Below are positions 1 to 11,567 of a DNA stretch of 64,000 nt, piece after piece. Below the pieces are notes generated by a model that was given only the letters and a program-made list of their open reading frames with translations, was not told the origin of the DNA and searched no databases. Position numbers and translations under genes: made by a program. Position 1 is the stretch's first letter, and each line of letters opens with the position of its first letter. The DNA comes from Medicago truncatula (lineage: Eukaryota; Streptophyta; Magnoliopsida; Fabales; Fabaceae), in NCBI RefSeq assembly GCF_003473485.1, contig NC_053046.1, forward strand, positions 4,598,001-4,662,000, given 5' to 3'.

Positions 1-105
1 AAATGGAGAGGATTTCACTCCCTCCAATCTTACATAAATATACATTACCCTCTCTTGAATGCTAAATATATACAAAAAAACAGGTTAGAATCCTCTCCAT
101 TTATG
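1..105. mobile_element. Short MITE-like inverted repeat at window edge
   Basis: The first bases (AAATGGAGAGGATT) recur inverted at about 90-104 (AATCCTCTCCATTT), with an AT-rich centre. This is the structure of a tiny MITE, but the left flank lies outside the window, so neither a target duplication nor the true end can be seen. A shorter related inverted motif (CTCCATTTCTTCAATTTGGAGAG) continues at about 112-134. No gene is seen in 105-222. Confidence 0.4.
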
Positions 106-222
106 TGTTTCTCCATTTCTTCAATTTGGAGAGATAATACACATAAAATATTGAAAAAAGTAAAATATAATTAATGATGGTGGGACCCACTTAGTGGTAA
201 GACCCACCATCTATTTTTTGTG

Positions 223-1557
223 GAGCAAATAGTCACTTTAGTCCCTGATTATGTAGCTCGCTGTCACATAAGTCCCTGACTCAAGATTAAATACAAATAA
301 GTCCCTGACTCTGCACTTCCGTTATCACTTTAGTCCCTGACGTTAAAAAAATCTGTTAAGTGATGATGTGGCGCATATGAGGTGCACAGGGACCAAAGTG
401 AAAGTAGAAAATGGTCACTTTGGTCCCTGAACCAAAAATCAATATGCCCAAATTGAAAATAAAAAATCCCTAAATCTTAAATTCTTAAATGTCATCTAAT
501 TATCTCTTTTGTTCAAAATCAATCTTTCATTAAACACCAACATACTGTTAGGTCCCTGACTGTGCATACTTACTATCAGTTAGGTCCCTGACAGTAAACA
601 CGAAATTTCACTAAAGTCCCTGGCTATTGGGACATTTTTGGCTTGAAAGCTGATCTTGAGGCAATGGTATGTTGGGCTAAAGTTTTGGAGTTTTTTAGTA
701 GTGCCATAGTGTTGTGGTTCCGTTACCTCTTTCTCCCTTTAGTATATAATGACATCAGGATTACATATATAGATAAATGAATTATGAACGGTGTGTTTGA
801 TTATAATCCCCGTAAGTATTTTAAAGTCATAGCTTGATTTTTTTATGTGTCTTTAAACAACAGTATCCAATTTTTTGTGGAGAGATTTGAATAACTAATG
901 CATATTAAGTTACATGAAAGAACTTATGCTTTAGTTGCTTTAGCTTCTCATGAAAGAAAAAAATTAAAGTGAGAAATTTGATAATAAACTTGGAAACATA
1001 AACAACTTATGTTAGATGTAGCACTAGTACCTACTATGTAGAACAAATTTCAAGTTAGAAATTATGTTAAAAAAAATCCAACATAAATGAATTATCATTT
1101 GAATATATCTTGAGCTCTTGATTACTGTGTATGCTGAGATCTACGAGGTAGAGATATGAATTATCACGTGAATATAACAATAATCAAGAGTAGTAGATGC
1201 TATTGGATTTGTTAATTCATTTGTCAGGGATCTAACTGATAGTAAGTATGCACAGTCAGGGACCTAACATTAAGTTATGTTTAATGGAAGATTAATTTTG
1301 AACAAAAGAGATAATTAGATGACATTTAGGGATTTGAGATTTAGGAATTTGATATTCAATTTGGGAATATTGATTTTTGGTTCATGGACTACGATGACCA
1401 TTTTCTACTTTCACTTTGGTCCCTGTGACACCTCATATGCGCCACATCATCACTTAACAGATCTTTTTAACGTAAGGGATTAAGTGATAATGGAAGTGCA
1501 GAGTCATGACTTATTTGTATTTAATCCTGAGTCAGGGATCAAAGGGACAATTTGCTC
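223..1557. mobile_element. Mutator-like non-autonomous element with long inverted repeats
   Basis: Both ends carry inverted copies of a sequence rich in GTCCCTGA motifs. The left arm runs about 223-640 and the right arm about 1200-1557. Outer ends read GAGCAAAT and ATTTGCTC. Flanks are TTTTTTGTG (left) and ATTTTTGTG (right), an 8/9 match that fits the 9-bp target duplication of Mutator-like elements. The arms also share an inner block around the GTGATGATGTGGCGCATATG area. No transposase reading frame is visible in the 560-bp centre, so the element would need enzyme from elsewhere. The family assignment is inferred from duplication length and long arms. Confidence 0.7.
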
Positions 1558-1559
1558 AT

Positions 1560-2392
1560 TTTTGTGTCTATCTCTCCGACTTGCAAAACCCAGAAAAAAA
1601 AACAGCAGGCTCGCGTTTCCTTTCCTTCATCTTTCCTTTCCTAACCACACACGCGTTTCCAGTGTCACGAACCCAACAACACCACCACGTCCACCGCCCA
1701 CAACCGTTGCTCTCCTCTCCTCTTTCAGGTCAGTTTTGAAATTATTATACTGAAATTGAATCAGATATTGAAATTGAAATTGAATTAAGACAGTGATAGC
1801 AGAGCAGCACTGAAATTGAAATTGATTTTAACTTTTAGTGTTGCCTCACTGTCACTGATATTGGAAGCAAACCACTGTTTCATAAGAATCATCAATGCAT
1901 TCAAAAAGTGATAACACATCATTATATGATAATGTGAAACCATATCAACCACAGTAAAATCAGAAGAAAAAAACAATTTCAATTGAGTTAATCAATCATC
2001 GAAGCTTCTGTTTTATTGCCACCTAAAAGGGGGAAAAAAAAGTAAATGTAAACCATTGTGATTTGTTTCGTTTGACTTGATTTATTGTTGATTGAAAACT
2101 GAAGGATTTGACATATCAAGTTGGATTATGTTGGGAAATTGTGTTACATTTTTCTGTTGCAAATTCTTTTTCAAACAAAGCGTTTTTATGGATTTTTTTT
2201 TTTTTGAGGAATAGGATAATCATGGAAACTGAAAATGTGGCTACTGCGAGTTGGTGCAGCTCCTCTGATGTGTGATTAACCTTTTATTCTATTCTGCAGT
2301 ACTCTATATTTGTCTGTGGTCTAATTTTCGAGAGAGAACAAGAGTTGTTGCGTTGCGGGGATTGGGACGGACAAACAGAAAAGGGAAGAAGA
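1560..2392 (+). promoter_or_regulatory. MED8 promoter and 5' leader with a probable leader intron
   Basis: Pyrimidine-rich, ACC-rich sequence at about 1600-1728 looks like an untranslated first exon. It ends in a good donor (TTTCAG|GTCAGT) near 1728. A matching acceptor (ATTCTGCAG) lies near 2299, giving a leader intron of about 570 bp before the coding exon. No other gene is seen here. The Mutator-like element ends only tens of bases upstream of this leader. Transcript data would decide the exact start. Confidence 0.45.
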
Positions 2393-5300
2393 ATGGAGGG
2401 TGAGTTGGTGCAGCAGCCGCAGCCACAGCAGCAGGAGAGATTGAACCAGGCAGTGCAGCAGCAGCTAAACCTAGAACAAGTAAAGACACGTGCTATCAGC
2501 CTGTTCAAAGCTATATCAAGGATTCTCGAAGATTTTGATGCCTATGGTCGCACCAACACCAATCCCAAATGGCAAGATATTCTGGGTCAGTATTCCATGG
2601 TCAATCTCGAACTCTTCAACATCGTTGACGATATCAAGAAGGTCTCCAAGGCTTTCATAGTCTATCCCAAGAATGTCAATGCCGAAAATGCTACAAGTAT
2701 GAACACATAATATCTCATATGTATTGTACACTTTTCATCCATTCACATTTCAAATCACCGTGACAATGTTTTATCAGTACTGCCTGTTATGCTCTCCACA
2801 AAACTACTCCCTGAAATGGAGACGGAGGACACCTTGAAGAGAGATCAATTGCTTCAGGGGATGCAGAACCTCCCAATTGCCACTCAAATTGACAAATTGA
2901 AGGTTATCTCCCCTTTCCACTTCACATCTACCTTTCCTCTTCCGTCTTCCCTCTTCCCTCTTCATTCTTCATTCCCTCTTGCAGGCTAGAATTGATATGA
3001 TTGCCGCAGCCTGTGAAGGTGCCGAAAAAGTATTGGCTGACACTCGTAAAGCTTACTGCTTTGGAACTCGTCAGGGCCCTGCCATTGCCCCCACTCTCGA
3101 CAAGGGTCAGGCTGCCAAAATTCAAGAACAGGAAAATCTACTCCGAGCTGCCGTCAATGTTGGCGAGGGTAATAATTTCACCTGCTTCCGCCTTGTACTA
3201 TAATAAATATATTTATAGATATATCACAACCAATGGTCACTCTTGTTCTAAATACATATTAAGATCTAAAATTTCTTTCATATGGATAATTCTGCTAATG
3301 TACATTTGTCACTGTTTGCATTAGACTTGGTTTAGCTCATAAGGACTTCTTGAGTACAAGAAGGTGCTATTGGTTGGCTTGCCTTGAATAAAGTTTTTGT
3401 TTGTTGAATTTAAACTTTCATACCAATGACTCTCTAAATCTGTATCTTTATGGTGATTTTTTTGGATATAATGGAACTTCATGCAGGATTGCGGATACCT
3501 GGAGACCAGAGGCATATAACTGCTTCACTTCCTATGCATTTGGCAGACGCATTTACGGTCAACGAGAGTGCACAATCTTTTCCTGACGGGTCTAGCAATA
3601 GTAAATCACTCTTCTTAACTCTCCATCTCCAAAATATTTTGATTTTATAATTTGACTTCGAGTGGCATTTATATATACTATTACTTTCAGATGTGTATAT
3701 GAAGAATACCCCATTGTCATCAAACAGTATGGGCGGCCAAAATTCGTTGTTACAGGTCTGGTCATTCACATTTCGATGAAGGTTTTATGAATGGATATTT
3801 GACTATCTTCTTCACTCTTGTTTTTTAATACTGTAAATAAAGGGTATATGTGAATTATGGTTACTTATGATTTTGGATTTTCTTGCTTCAAATGATTTGC
3901 TTTCTACCTTTTCATATCCGGTTTCGCGATTTTGAAATATTCTACGTCATAGTCTCATATTTTAATTTTATATTTGAAAACCCATCTGATCCTTATTAGA
4001 TTGAACTTGAAGGACAATAAAATTTGATAAATTGCACAGCTACTTTAAGCGGCGCTGCATGGTTGATTCCTCATCTAACCCTATTTTTTTTCTATAGATG
4101 AGGGGCCACACATACACATAGGGAGGGGGAAGGGTGGAAAACCTGGGATCAAACCCAGGCACCCACATGAAACCTCCTCACAACCAACCACTAGACTGTA
4201 ACAATGGGGACAGACTAATTTATTGGGAGAAGGCTCAAACTCTCACCTCATCTGGCCTATTTGATTTTTACCTCTCGTGCACTTCCCTCATTGCCGAACT
4301 TTTAAACCTATGGAATGAGAACTAATTACTTCATTTGGTGGATTGAAATTATGAAAAATATCGATTTTTCTAGTCGTAAGTTTTTTAATCTTCTCACATT
4401 ATTGCTAATGTAGACATCGGGATCACAACTTTTGGGAAGATCAGCTGCATCTCCTTCTGCTGCAACCAGCGCCACTTCTTTTGACAATACAACAGCTTCA
4501 CCAATTCCATATGCCAATTCACCTAGGTCTACTACAAATATGATGAATACGCCATCCCCTCAGCAGCAAACCCCACAACCGCAGCCGCAACAGCTAACAG
4601 CACAACAACAGCAACAACAACGGCAGAAACTAATGCAGCAGTTACCTCAACAACAGCAGCAACAACTTCTTGCTCAGCAACAATATAGGCAATCTGCGAT
4701 GCAACAAGGACTGGGGCAGGTAAATTTTGAAAATAAGTATTCTTCATTGAGTGAATACAGCCCTGAAATGACCTAAAAGACTAGTTAAAGTAGACCTTGT
4801 TTACTTTGTGAAAAACATTTTCTATTTTCTTTTTCTAAAATTTGTGTTAATTTTTACTTGTTAATAAGAAGAATTGAGACTCTTGAAGTGAACCATTGTG
4901 ATGGAGAGAAGATTGAATGCTAGTTAGAGATGATACATTACTGGAAATAACTAAAACAAGTCTTTTCACTTTTTCATTGTTTCCGAAAAATATAGAATTT
5001 TTTTCACTTTTAAGAATCTTTTATCTCGTTAACAATTAAAATTAACACAAATTTGAGAAAATTAAAACAGATTTTTTTTTACAAAGTAAACGGGACCTTT
5101 TATTGTTAAATATTAAGTTTTCTAACTTATGTTTTTTGTAAAAAAAAAATCCTTACGTTTGATAATCATCTGTGGACAAGTGACGCACTCTAACCATGTA
5201 TCAGAGATAGTTTTCAACATAACTTGTGTTCTGTTCAAGCACAAAAGTATAATTTTGAAAGCCCGACTGGCCGGTTGGCCTCAATTAACCAGGAAATAGA

Positions 5301-6808
5301 GCTTCACTAAATTAATTTTTCTTTCTAATAGTTTTTCTCTTTTTATTTCTAAACTATTGGGTCTCCTTATGCACACTTATATGTCCGTGCGTTGTTTGAG
5401 AAGGATAGTAGTAAATTCTGAGTGATCAAAAGAAAAGAAAGTAATAACTTTGGGATATACTGTTGTGAAGTTTAGCCACCATAAATACATGCGTGTTCAT
5501 ATTAGCAGCGAGCTAGAAACTAAAATAGTCTTATTCTTAGTATGTTTCCCGTTTCTTTCTTGGCAGTAACAAGCTTTTCTTTCCTCCACAGTTGCACGGG
5601 CAACACCAGATGCAGTTTTCTCCACAACTTGGGCATCAGCAATTTCAGGGCAGACAGCTTTCTTCGGCACATATGCAGCATAGCATTGGTCAAAGCCAAC
5701 TCAATCAAGGAAATCAGATGACTCGTCTAAACCAGTTTTCTGGTCCTGCTAACAGCGCGTTATTTAGTGCTGCTCAAACAACACCAAATACCCAGATGGT
5801 ATGATAGGAATGTCATATAATTTCAATCCAAAGTAAACAACAAAAGTTTTTTCTCACCTAGTAGAGTTGCCACCCTGTTTAAAAATATTATTTTCTTGAT
5901 CTTTGATGATGTGCTGTTCTCGTGTTTCTCTGTGGCTTTGCTTCAACAATTACTTCTATGATGATTTTTGCTTCATAATCTCAGATTCCTAACATTTCAG
6001 CCGGAATAACCTCACAGTCTCTTCTGCCACGAATGCAGGTTAGTTCTCATTGGTTTTTTTGAAGTAAATTTTTTGTCAGATTAGAATAGAAGGCAAGTCG
6101 AGGTATAGTGAATGATCTATCCATGATGTTCTTGGCATGTTTGCTAACCCTGTGATTTAGTCCTTGTAGAGATTGGTCACTATTTTGTTTGACTTATGCA
6201 TCCACGTTGTACTTTGTGATGTTTTTTTTTTTTAAATGGATTTTTGTGATGGGCTCAGTTATAAGTTATAACCGAAACTAATAGGTTACTTTAGGGGACG
6301 CTCTACCTTTTTCTAGACAAATTAATTGCCATGCACTTACTTTTTTTCATGATCAGTATAGAATGAATAGTTGTGTTGTCTTGCTTATTAGCTAACATTT
6401 GATCATATGTGAATAACATTGAAACTTGCTACATGTTTTATTTCCTCAGTTCGGATTATCTGGCAACAATCCTCAGCGAAGTCATCCTTCCCATATGTTG
6501 AGTGATCAAAGTATGAACTTCATTCCTCACTGTCATTTATTCTATTTTCTACTTGTCCTATTGCTGAATCATCACTGGGGTTTTACATTGCAGTGTTCAA
6601 CATGGGAGGTGGCAACCCTGGTGGTATGATGTCCATACAGCAGCAGCAGCAGCAGCAACAACAACAACAACAACAACACAGTTCACAAGGTGCATTTGGT
6701 GGCATGGCATCCAACGCTCAGAATCTACAATCCGGTATGATGACGCTTCAGAACGCCCAACAGAATCATCCCAATTTCACTCAACAGAGACAACAAAATC
6801 AACAGTGA
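2393..6808 (+). CDS. MED8: Mediator complex subunit 8 (10 coding exons)
   Basis: Subunit of the Mediator head module, which links transcription factors to RNA polymerase II in the nucleus; plant MED8 is known for roles in defence, flowering and organ growth. Exons: 2393-2696, 2778-2902, 2985-3168, 3487-3600, 3691-3755, 4414-4719, 5592-5798, 5985-6038, 6450-6510, 6594-6808. All junctions are GT-AG and keep frame, giving 544 aa, near the roughly 520 aa of the Arabidopsis protein. The N-terminal 200 residues are the conserved Med8 helical region (for example GMQNLPIATQIDKLK, then ADTRKAYCFGTRQGP). The rest is Gln/Ser/Pro-rich, with CAG/CAA polyglutamine runs in exons 6 and 10. The start is the first ATG in frame with the conserved region. 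A terminal TGA is followed by an AT-rich 3' end to about 7010. Confidence 0.95.
4100..4200 (-). mobile_element. tRNA-derived SINE relic in MED8 intron 5
   Basis: On the minus strand, a box-A-like motif (TCTAGTGGTTGG, about 4184-4195) is followed by a box-B-like motif (GGGTTTGATCCCAGG, about 4142-4156). This is the internal Pol III promoter layout of tRNA-derived SINEs. No clear poly(A) tail or target duplication was found, so it is a worn fragment. Confidence 0.4.
4793..5100. mobile_element. MITE in MED8 intron 6
   Basis: About 75 bp at the left end (from ACCTTGTTTACTTTGT) recur inverted at the right end (ACAAAGTAAACGGGACC), and both arms share AAATTTGTGTTAA. The centre is short and non-coding. 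The superfamily is not resolved because no clean target duplication is visible. Confidence 0.6.
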
Positions 6809-8389
6809 TAGAACTGAGCATGGCTGGGTTCAGTTTAGAATGAAACAAACCATGTTTTACTTTAGAAACATAGTTCACAAAATCTGAAGCAAACTGTTTT
6901 GTTTTTTCTTTGTTCTTTTGGATTGCCAAACTGTTCAGATTATTTATAAAAAAAACTGAACTGGATAAAATAAATAGGATTCTTTTTGGGTTTCTGTAAT
7001 GAGGTAAGATTTGTGCAGATTAGAGTTTCATCTTTTTTTAGTTTATAATTAATTCATCTGATTTTAATTTGAACCAAAGTACTGAAAACAAAAAGAAGAA
7101 AAAAATTGTCCTTATTTACCACCTCGGAAATTTAACATCCTTTTTTTATTTGTCAAAATTTACTTTAGTTCTTCAAAAAACATTTACTTTAGAAACATCT
7201 AACATTAACAATTCAATGTCATCACAAAGATTAATAGAACCGTCTCTTTTGTCATTTATTGAGTTTTGGGTTGACTGTAAAATGAAGGTAACAGATAAGA
7301 ATCAGAACCAGGCCACAACTTCAACCATATATGTATTTTTGGTGACATGAAACCAAGAAAAATGTAGAAACATAGTGAAACTTGTCATGTAAAGCATAAA
7401 CATGTTTTCATTTGCTTAGCAAAACCTTTTATGAACATCGGACAAATATTGACAAGCTATTTGCATTTCCACAATTTTGAATGCATCGTATTCTATTTCG
7501 AGAGTACACTTTCGGGAATTGTGAATGTTCATTCTATTTTGAGAGCACACTTTTGAGAAATTCTAACATGTATCACCTTCATAAGTGGTTTACCGTGAAC
7601 AAGTACTTAAAAAATGTTTAAAACTTCAACAAGTTGTCTCTTGATAGTAGATGTTTATTACCCTTAATTTTATGATTGAAATAATGACTTAATTTGTTAC
7701 CAGTTTAATTAAAACAAAAATAAATAAATATATAATTCGTATTGAATTGACATCAATTAACTCAAGTCATTAGTTTTTATTTCATAATAGTATCATTGAC
7801 CTCGTTAAAATTTATGATCGTTTTAAGTATTATTCTATGATGAACCTCTTATAAAGTTGGTCCACCGCAGACCTTGTTTTCACAAAACAGAAGCATAAAA
7901 AAATTAAAAATAAAATTAGTTCATTTGATAAACACTGCAGTGCACACTAAAACAAATCTGATGGAACAATGAACCTCAGTACAAAACTTTCATAATATAA
8001 ACCATGATTTTATTAATTTATATATTTAATAAACAACCAATTCTTACTATTAAACCCACAATCATCGGACAATTATCTTGTCTATGCTTATGAGGCTATC
8101 CATCCATCTACATCTACAATATTATGCCCACCAATTGATCAATATTCGAAGTCATCAGACAACTATCCTGTGAATAAAAATCATTGAACAATTATATTTA
8201 TCAAAGAAAAATTATACAGGTTTCATTTGTTCTTGTGGAATTTGCAATGTCACTAAGCGCAAAAATAAAAACCATCTAATAGCAAACATAAAGACAATCA
8301 GCTACATAAATATTATTACAGAACTTTATACCAATTCTATGAGTTCTAGAAAAAAAAGGTTTAAAGCCTCTTAACATATACTGTGCAGC
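6809..8389. other. Intergenic, AT-rich, no gene seen
   Basis: The first 200 bases are probably the MED8 3' untranslated region. The rest is AT-rich sequence with only short, unsupported reading frames (one of 93 codons at 7069-7350 lacks any recognisable domain). No tRNA, repeat array or clear transposon end was recognised. Confidence 0.5.
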
Positions 8390-8987
8390 TTAAAACCTCT
8401 CTCCAAATCGGAAAAATAAGGCACCAGTTCCTGAGTTATGATCAATGACATATTCTGCTCTGACCAAACCAAACTTGGCACCAACACCATAAGATGAACC
8501 TTGACCCGTTCACCTATAGACTTCTGTAGGGTTCCCTTTGACATCCTTTGAACTTCCTAGATCATTCCCATGCTCTGCGAAACCATACACACATGCATGC
8601 CTTTAACAGGTATCCAGAACTCAGCTGCAAGCTGTAGAAAGAAAAAGAAATTAGTAAACAGATAATAACAATTAACTACTGTACAATTAACATCTTGATA
8701 AAGAATCATAAAACGAGGCTAGTAATTCCAACCTCCAGCATGTTTCTGGCAGTACCAAGCTCACCCATGTTGTAACCCCTTAGAGAGTAAGGTCCACCGA
8801 GAGTAAAAGCATCATAAATTGGAAGATCGCCTACACAACCACCATAGCGATCATGGAGGACAAGAACCGGTGGTGGTGGTTTACCAGCTCCTTTCTCCAT
8901 AGACATCAACTGGATAAACCGTGCGAGAGTTAGCTGGTGACGATTGAAGAATGGGAACTGGGTGCCAATGCCTAGGCCTTGATCTAC
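8390..8987 (-). pseudogene. Truncated TOC75 (chloroplast outer-envelope import pore) pseudogene
   Basis: Two exon-like pieces on the minus strand, 8733-8987 and 8390-8631, encode the C-terminal beta-barrel part of TOC75, the Omp85-type channel for protein import into chloroplasts. Recognisable stretches are GGCVGDLPIYDAFTLGGPYS, RGYNMGELGTARNMLE and, at the end, SGTGALFFRFGERF before TAA. Splice borders are intact (CTGCAG acceptor, GAG|GT donor, CTACAG acceptor). The second piece is broken by a 2-base insertion in a GTGTG run near the VKGMHV stretch and by a TGA where the family has CGA (Arg) before the GQGSSYG segment. The upstream roughly 85% of the roughly 800-residue protein is absent from the window. 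Confidence 0.88.
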
Positions 8988-9540
8988 CTGCAGTTCGCAT
9001 ACATGAAAACTGTATATTCAGAAAGCATTGCCACAGGTCCATACTCCATAGCATACTTCAAGAGTCTTCAATAGAAAACATAGATGTCTCGTCCTCAAAG
9101 GCATTGCAAGTTGGACCATGAATTAAAGTGTTCACTGAAAATTGTAAGTTAGAGCTCAATGACATTGATTTATCCAAGTAGCTGACATCATATAATGGAA
9201 AAGGTTTAGTTGATGGCTAAAAAGAATGAATGCTTTCCACATCCAAAAGATGGAACCATGTTATAAGTTATAACTCTAGCCAAGGTATTATTCTGTAACA
9301 ACGCATTTAGTTAACCTCAAAAGATCAGATACCCTAAAATACATATCAGTCTATAATTAATGTAACATCAATAGTTATCGATCAAGGATAACCGCAGCTA
9401 GAGGCCAAGCTAAAAACAGATATTCTGAATTTTATGTGCATATTAAATATGAAATAGCATTCATAGGTCTGAAATATTTGTGAAATAAAAGTAATACTTA
9501 AAATTCTAACAAAAGTCATAGGTCTGAAATCAAAGATAGT
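8988..9540. other. Possible TOC75 intron remnant, no gene seen
   Basis: This follows the acceptor of the TOC75 fragment on the minus strand and may be remains of the next upstream intron. I could not find the preceding TOC75 exon in any frame. No repeat structure was recognised. Confidence 0.35.
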
Positions 9541-9543
9541 AAG

Positions 9544-10427
9544 GGTTAATAGGTCTTACCATTATAGGTCACTTTTGGTTTTGCCCCTTTAATTTTATTT
9601 TTGGATTCGATCCTTGTAAAAAAAATTTGTTTTGGAAAACCCTCCTAGGCCAGTTGACTGTGCATTTTTGCTGATGTGACATGTTGTGTCACTTTTTTGA
9701 ATCACGTGGCGCGCTGACTGTATATTTTTTTTACGAGGTACATGTGGCATTTATGATTTTTTTTCTTTTTAAAAATGATATAAATTCTGGAAAAATTAAT
9801 AAAAATTATTAAAAAAAATCTGGTAAAATGAAAATAATGAAAAAATCTAGAAAGTTTAATAAAAAAAATCTGGAAAAATTAAAAAAAATGAAAAAATTAA
9901 TATATACCGAAATTTTCAAAAAAATTATAAAAAAAATCTGAATTAAATTAAAATTATTAAAAAATCGAAATTATATTATATATAATTATTTTGATTTTCA
10001 AAATTAATTTCTAGAATTTTATAATAATATATTTTCAATTTTTTGAAAATTTTGTTTTATATTAATTTTTCCAGATTTTTTTAATTAAATTTTCTAGATT
10101 TTTTCATTATTTTTCATTTTTTAATCATTTTTATTAATTTTTCCAGAAATTCCAGAATTTATTTCATTTTAAAAAAAAATTAAGAATTTTATTAAAATCA
10201 TAAAAGCCACGTGTACCCCATAAAAAATAATAATTATACAGTCAGCGCGCCACGTCATCCAAAAAAGATGATGCAACATGCCACATCAGCAAAAATGCAC
10301 AGTCAGCTAGCCTAGGAGGGTTTTCCAAAACAAAATTTTTTTACAAGGACCGAATCCAAATTTTTTTTTATAGAGGACAAAACAAAAAATTATCTATATT
10401 ACAGAGGTAAAGGCCTATTAACCAAAA
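9544..10427. mobile_element. Inverted-repeat DNA element, non-autonomous
   Basis: Ends are inverted copies: left GGTTAATAGGTCTTACC, right GGTAAAGGCCTATTAACC. The arms also share blocks reading as CCTCCTAGGCCAGTTGACTG / CAGTCAGCTAGCCTAGGAGG and the CACGTGGCGCGCTGACTGTA region near 9705-9722, inverted at about 10238-10253. The arms are roughly 200-400 bp and the centre is very AT-rich with degenerate self-complementarity. No transposase frame is visible. The related end motif also occurs at 41 kb. Confidence 0.65.
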
Positions 10428-11117
10428 AGTAAAAATAAAAATCAATCATCTAAAGCTTACAGTAACTAAATATTAAAATTCAAGAAGAAAAAAAATTCCC
10501 CTGCAGCATTTAGCAGCTTTAATGGCACAAATAGCTGTGATTTTGATCGGTACAGCAAAAGGCTCCGCTACTTTCTATAGAAGCCACCGAACACTCTACA
10601 CGCCGCTATAGCACACTATAGACTACATAGATAATATCCTTAACACTTTCCCTCTACTACTCCTATATTTGTAGATAGGTTTATATGCCAACTTTTATAT
10701 TGATCCAAAGGATACAGCTAGACAAATTTTCTTGAGAGCTCAGCTAACACAAGAATATTACAGTTCGAAAGTTTAATATTATACATAGTCAACAATCAAG
10801 AAAAAAATAGCACATCAACAGAGGAAAATGTTGACCATAAGATCTAAATAGGATGGTTGAGATGAAAGAAAGTTTAGGGTATAATCAGCTACAGAAAAGC
10901 ATCACTCAGGTTAAAAGGAAAAATTTAGCACACAATTATAAACTACACAATGATATACAAGACTGAATGTTGGAGAATATATAGATAATTAGATGGATGG
11001 AGAATTTGACATAGGCTCTGTTATTTTTCCAACTATTTTAGTATTTTACCAATCATAGCAGAATTAAATTACTATCCTGAATGCTTTACTTGTTTTTAAT
11101 TTGTCGACAGGTCAGTG
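10428..11117. other. Intergenic, no gene seen
   Basis: AT-rich sequence without a supported reading frame, RNA gene or clear repeat. It lies between an inverted-repeat element and a SINE. Confidence 0.4.
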
Positions 11118-11369
11118 AGAATTCGAGAATCGTAATCCATTTGGGGTTGGCCTAGTGGTTGGCTTGGGATCTTGGAGTTTGCTCCTCCAAAGATCTCAAG
11201 TTCGATTCCTTCTGGTGCCAATTTCGATGGGCTAAGTCCATACAGAGCTCGCTCTGGCTTTAAACGGGGCCCCTGCAAGTGGACGGTGGGATTGGTCCCC
11301 TCGGATTAGTCGGTCCTTGGATCGGATACCGAGTTTTCAAAAAAAAAAAAAAAAGAATTCGAGAATCGT
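11118..11369 (+). mobile_element. tRNA-derived SINE with perfect 16-bp target duplication
   Basis: The body is 11134-11353. It begins with a tRNA-like head with box A (TGGCCTAGTGGTTGG) and box B (AGTTCGATTCC), and ends in a poly(A) run of about 16. Flanking direct repeats AGAATTCGAGAATCGT lie at 11118-11133 and 11354-11369 and match perfectly. This is a complete insertion made by target-primed reverse transcription, and the unmutated duplication and tail suggest it is young. It lies 200 bp downstream of the PPR stop codon. Confidence 0.88.
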
Positions 11370-11567
11370 CTAGTTTTTCCCTAAACAACAACTTTTTGTG
11401 AAGGTTTAAAGATTTTCAGCCCAAATTTCTGATAATAGCAGTAACGAGGAAATTCTTAGTGAAATAACAAAGATGTTGCCTCGTCAGTTATCATCTAACA
11501 GTGATATATTTGTGTCAAAAAAGCCCCTTTATGTACAAGTGTTGGGCTAAAAATATTGTTTTCTTCC

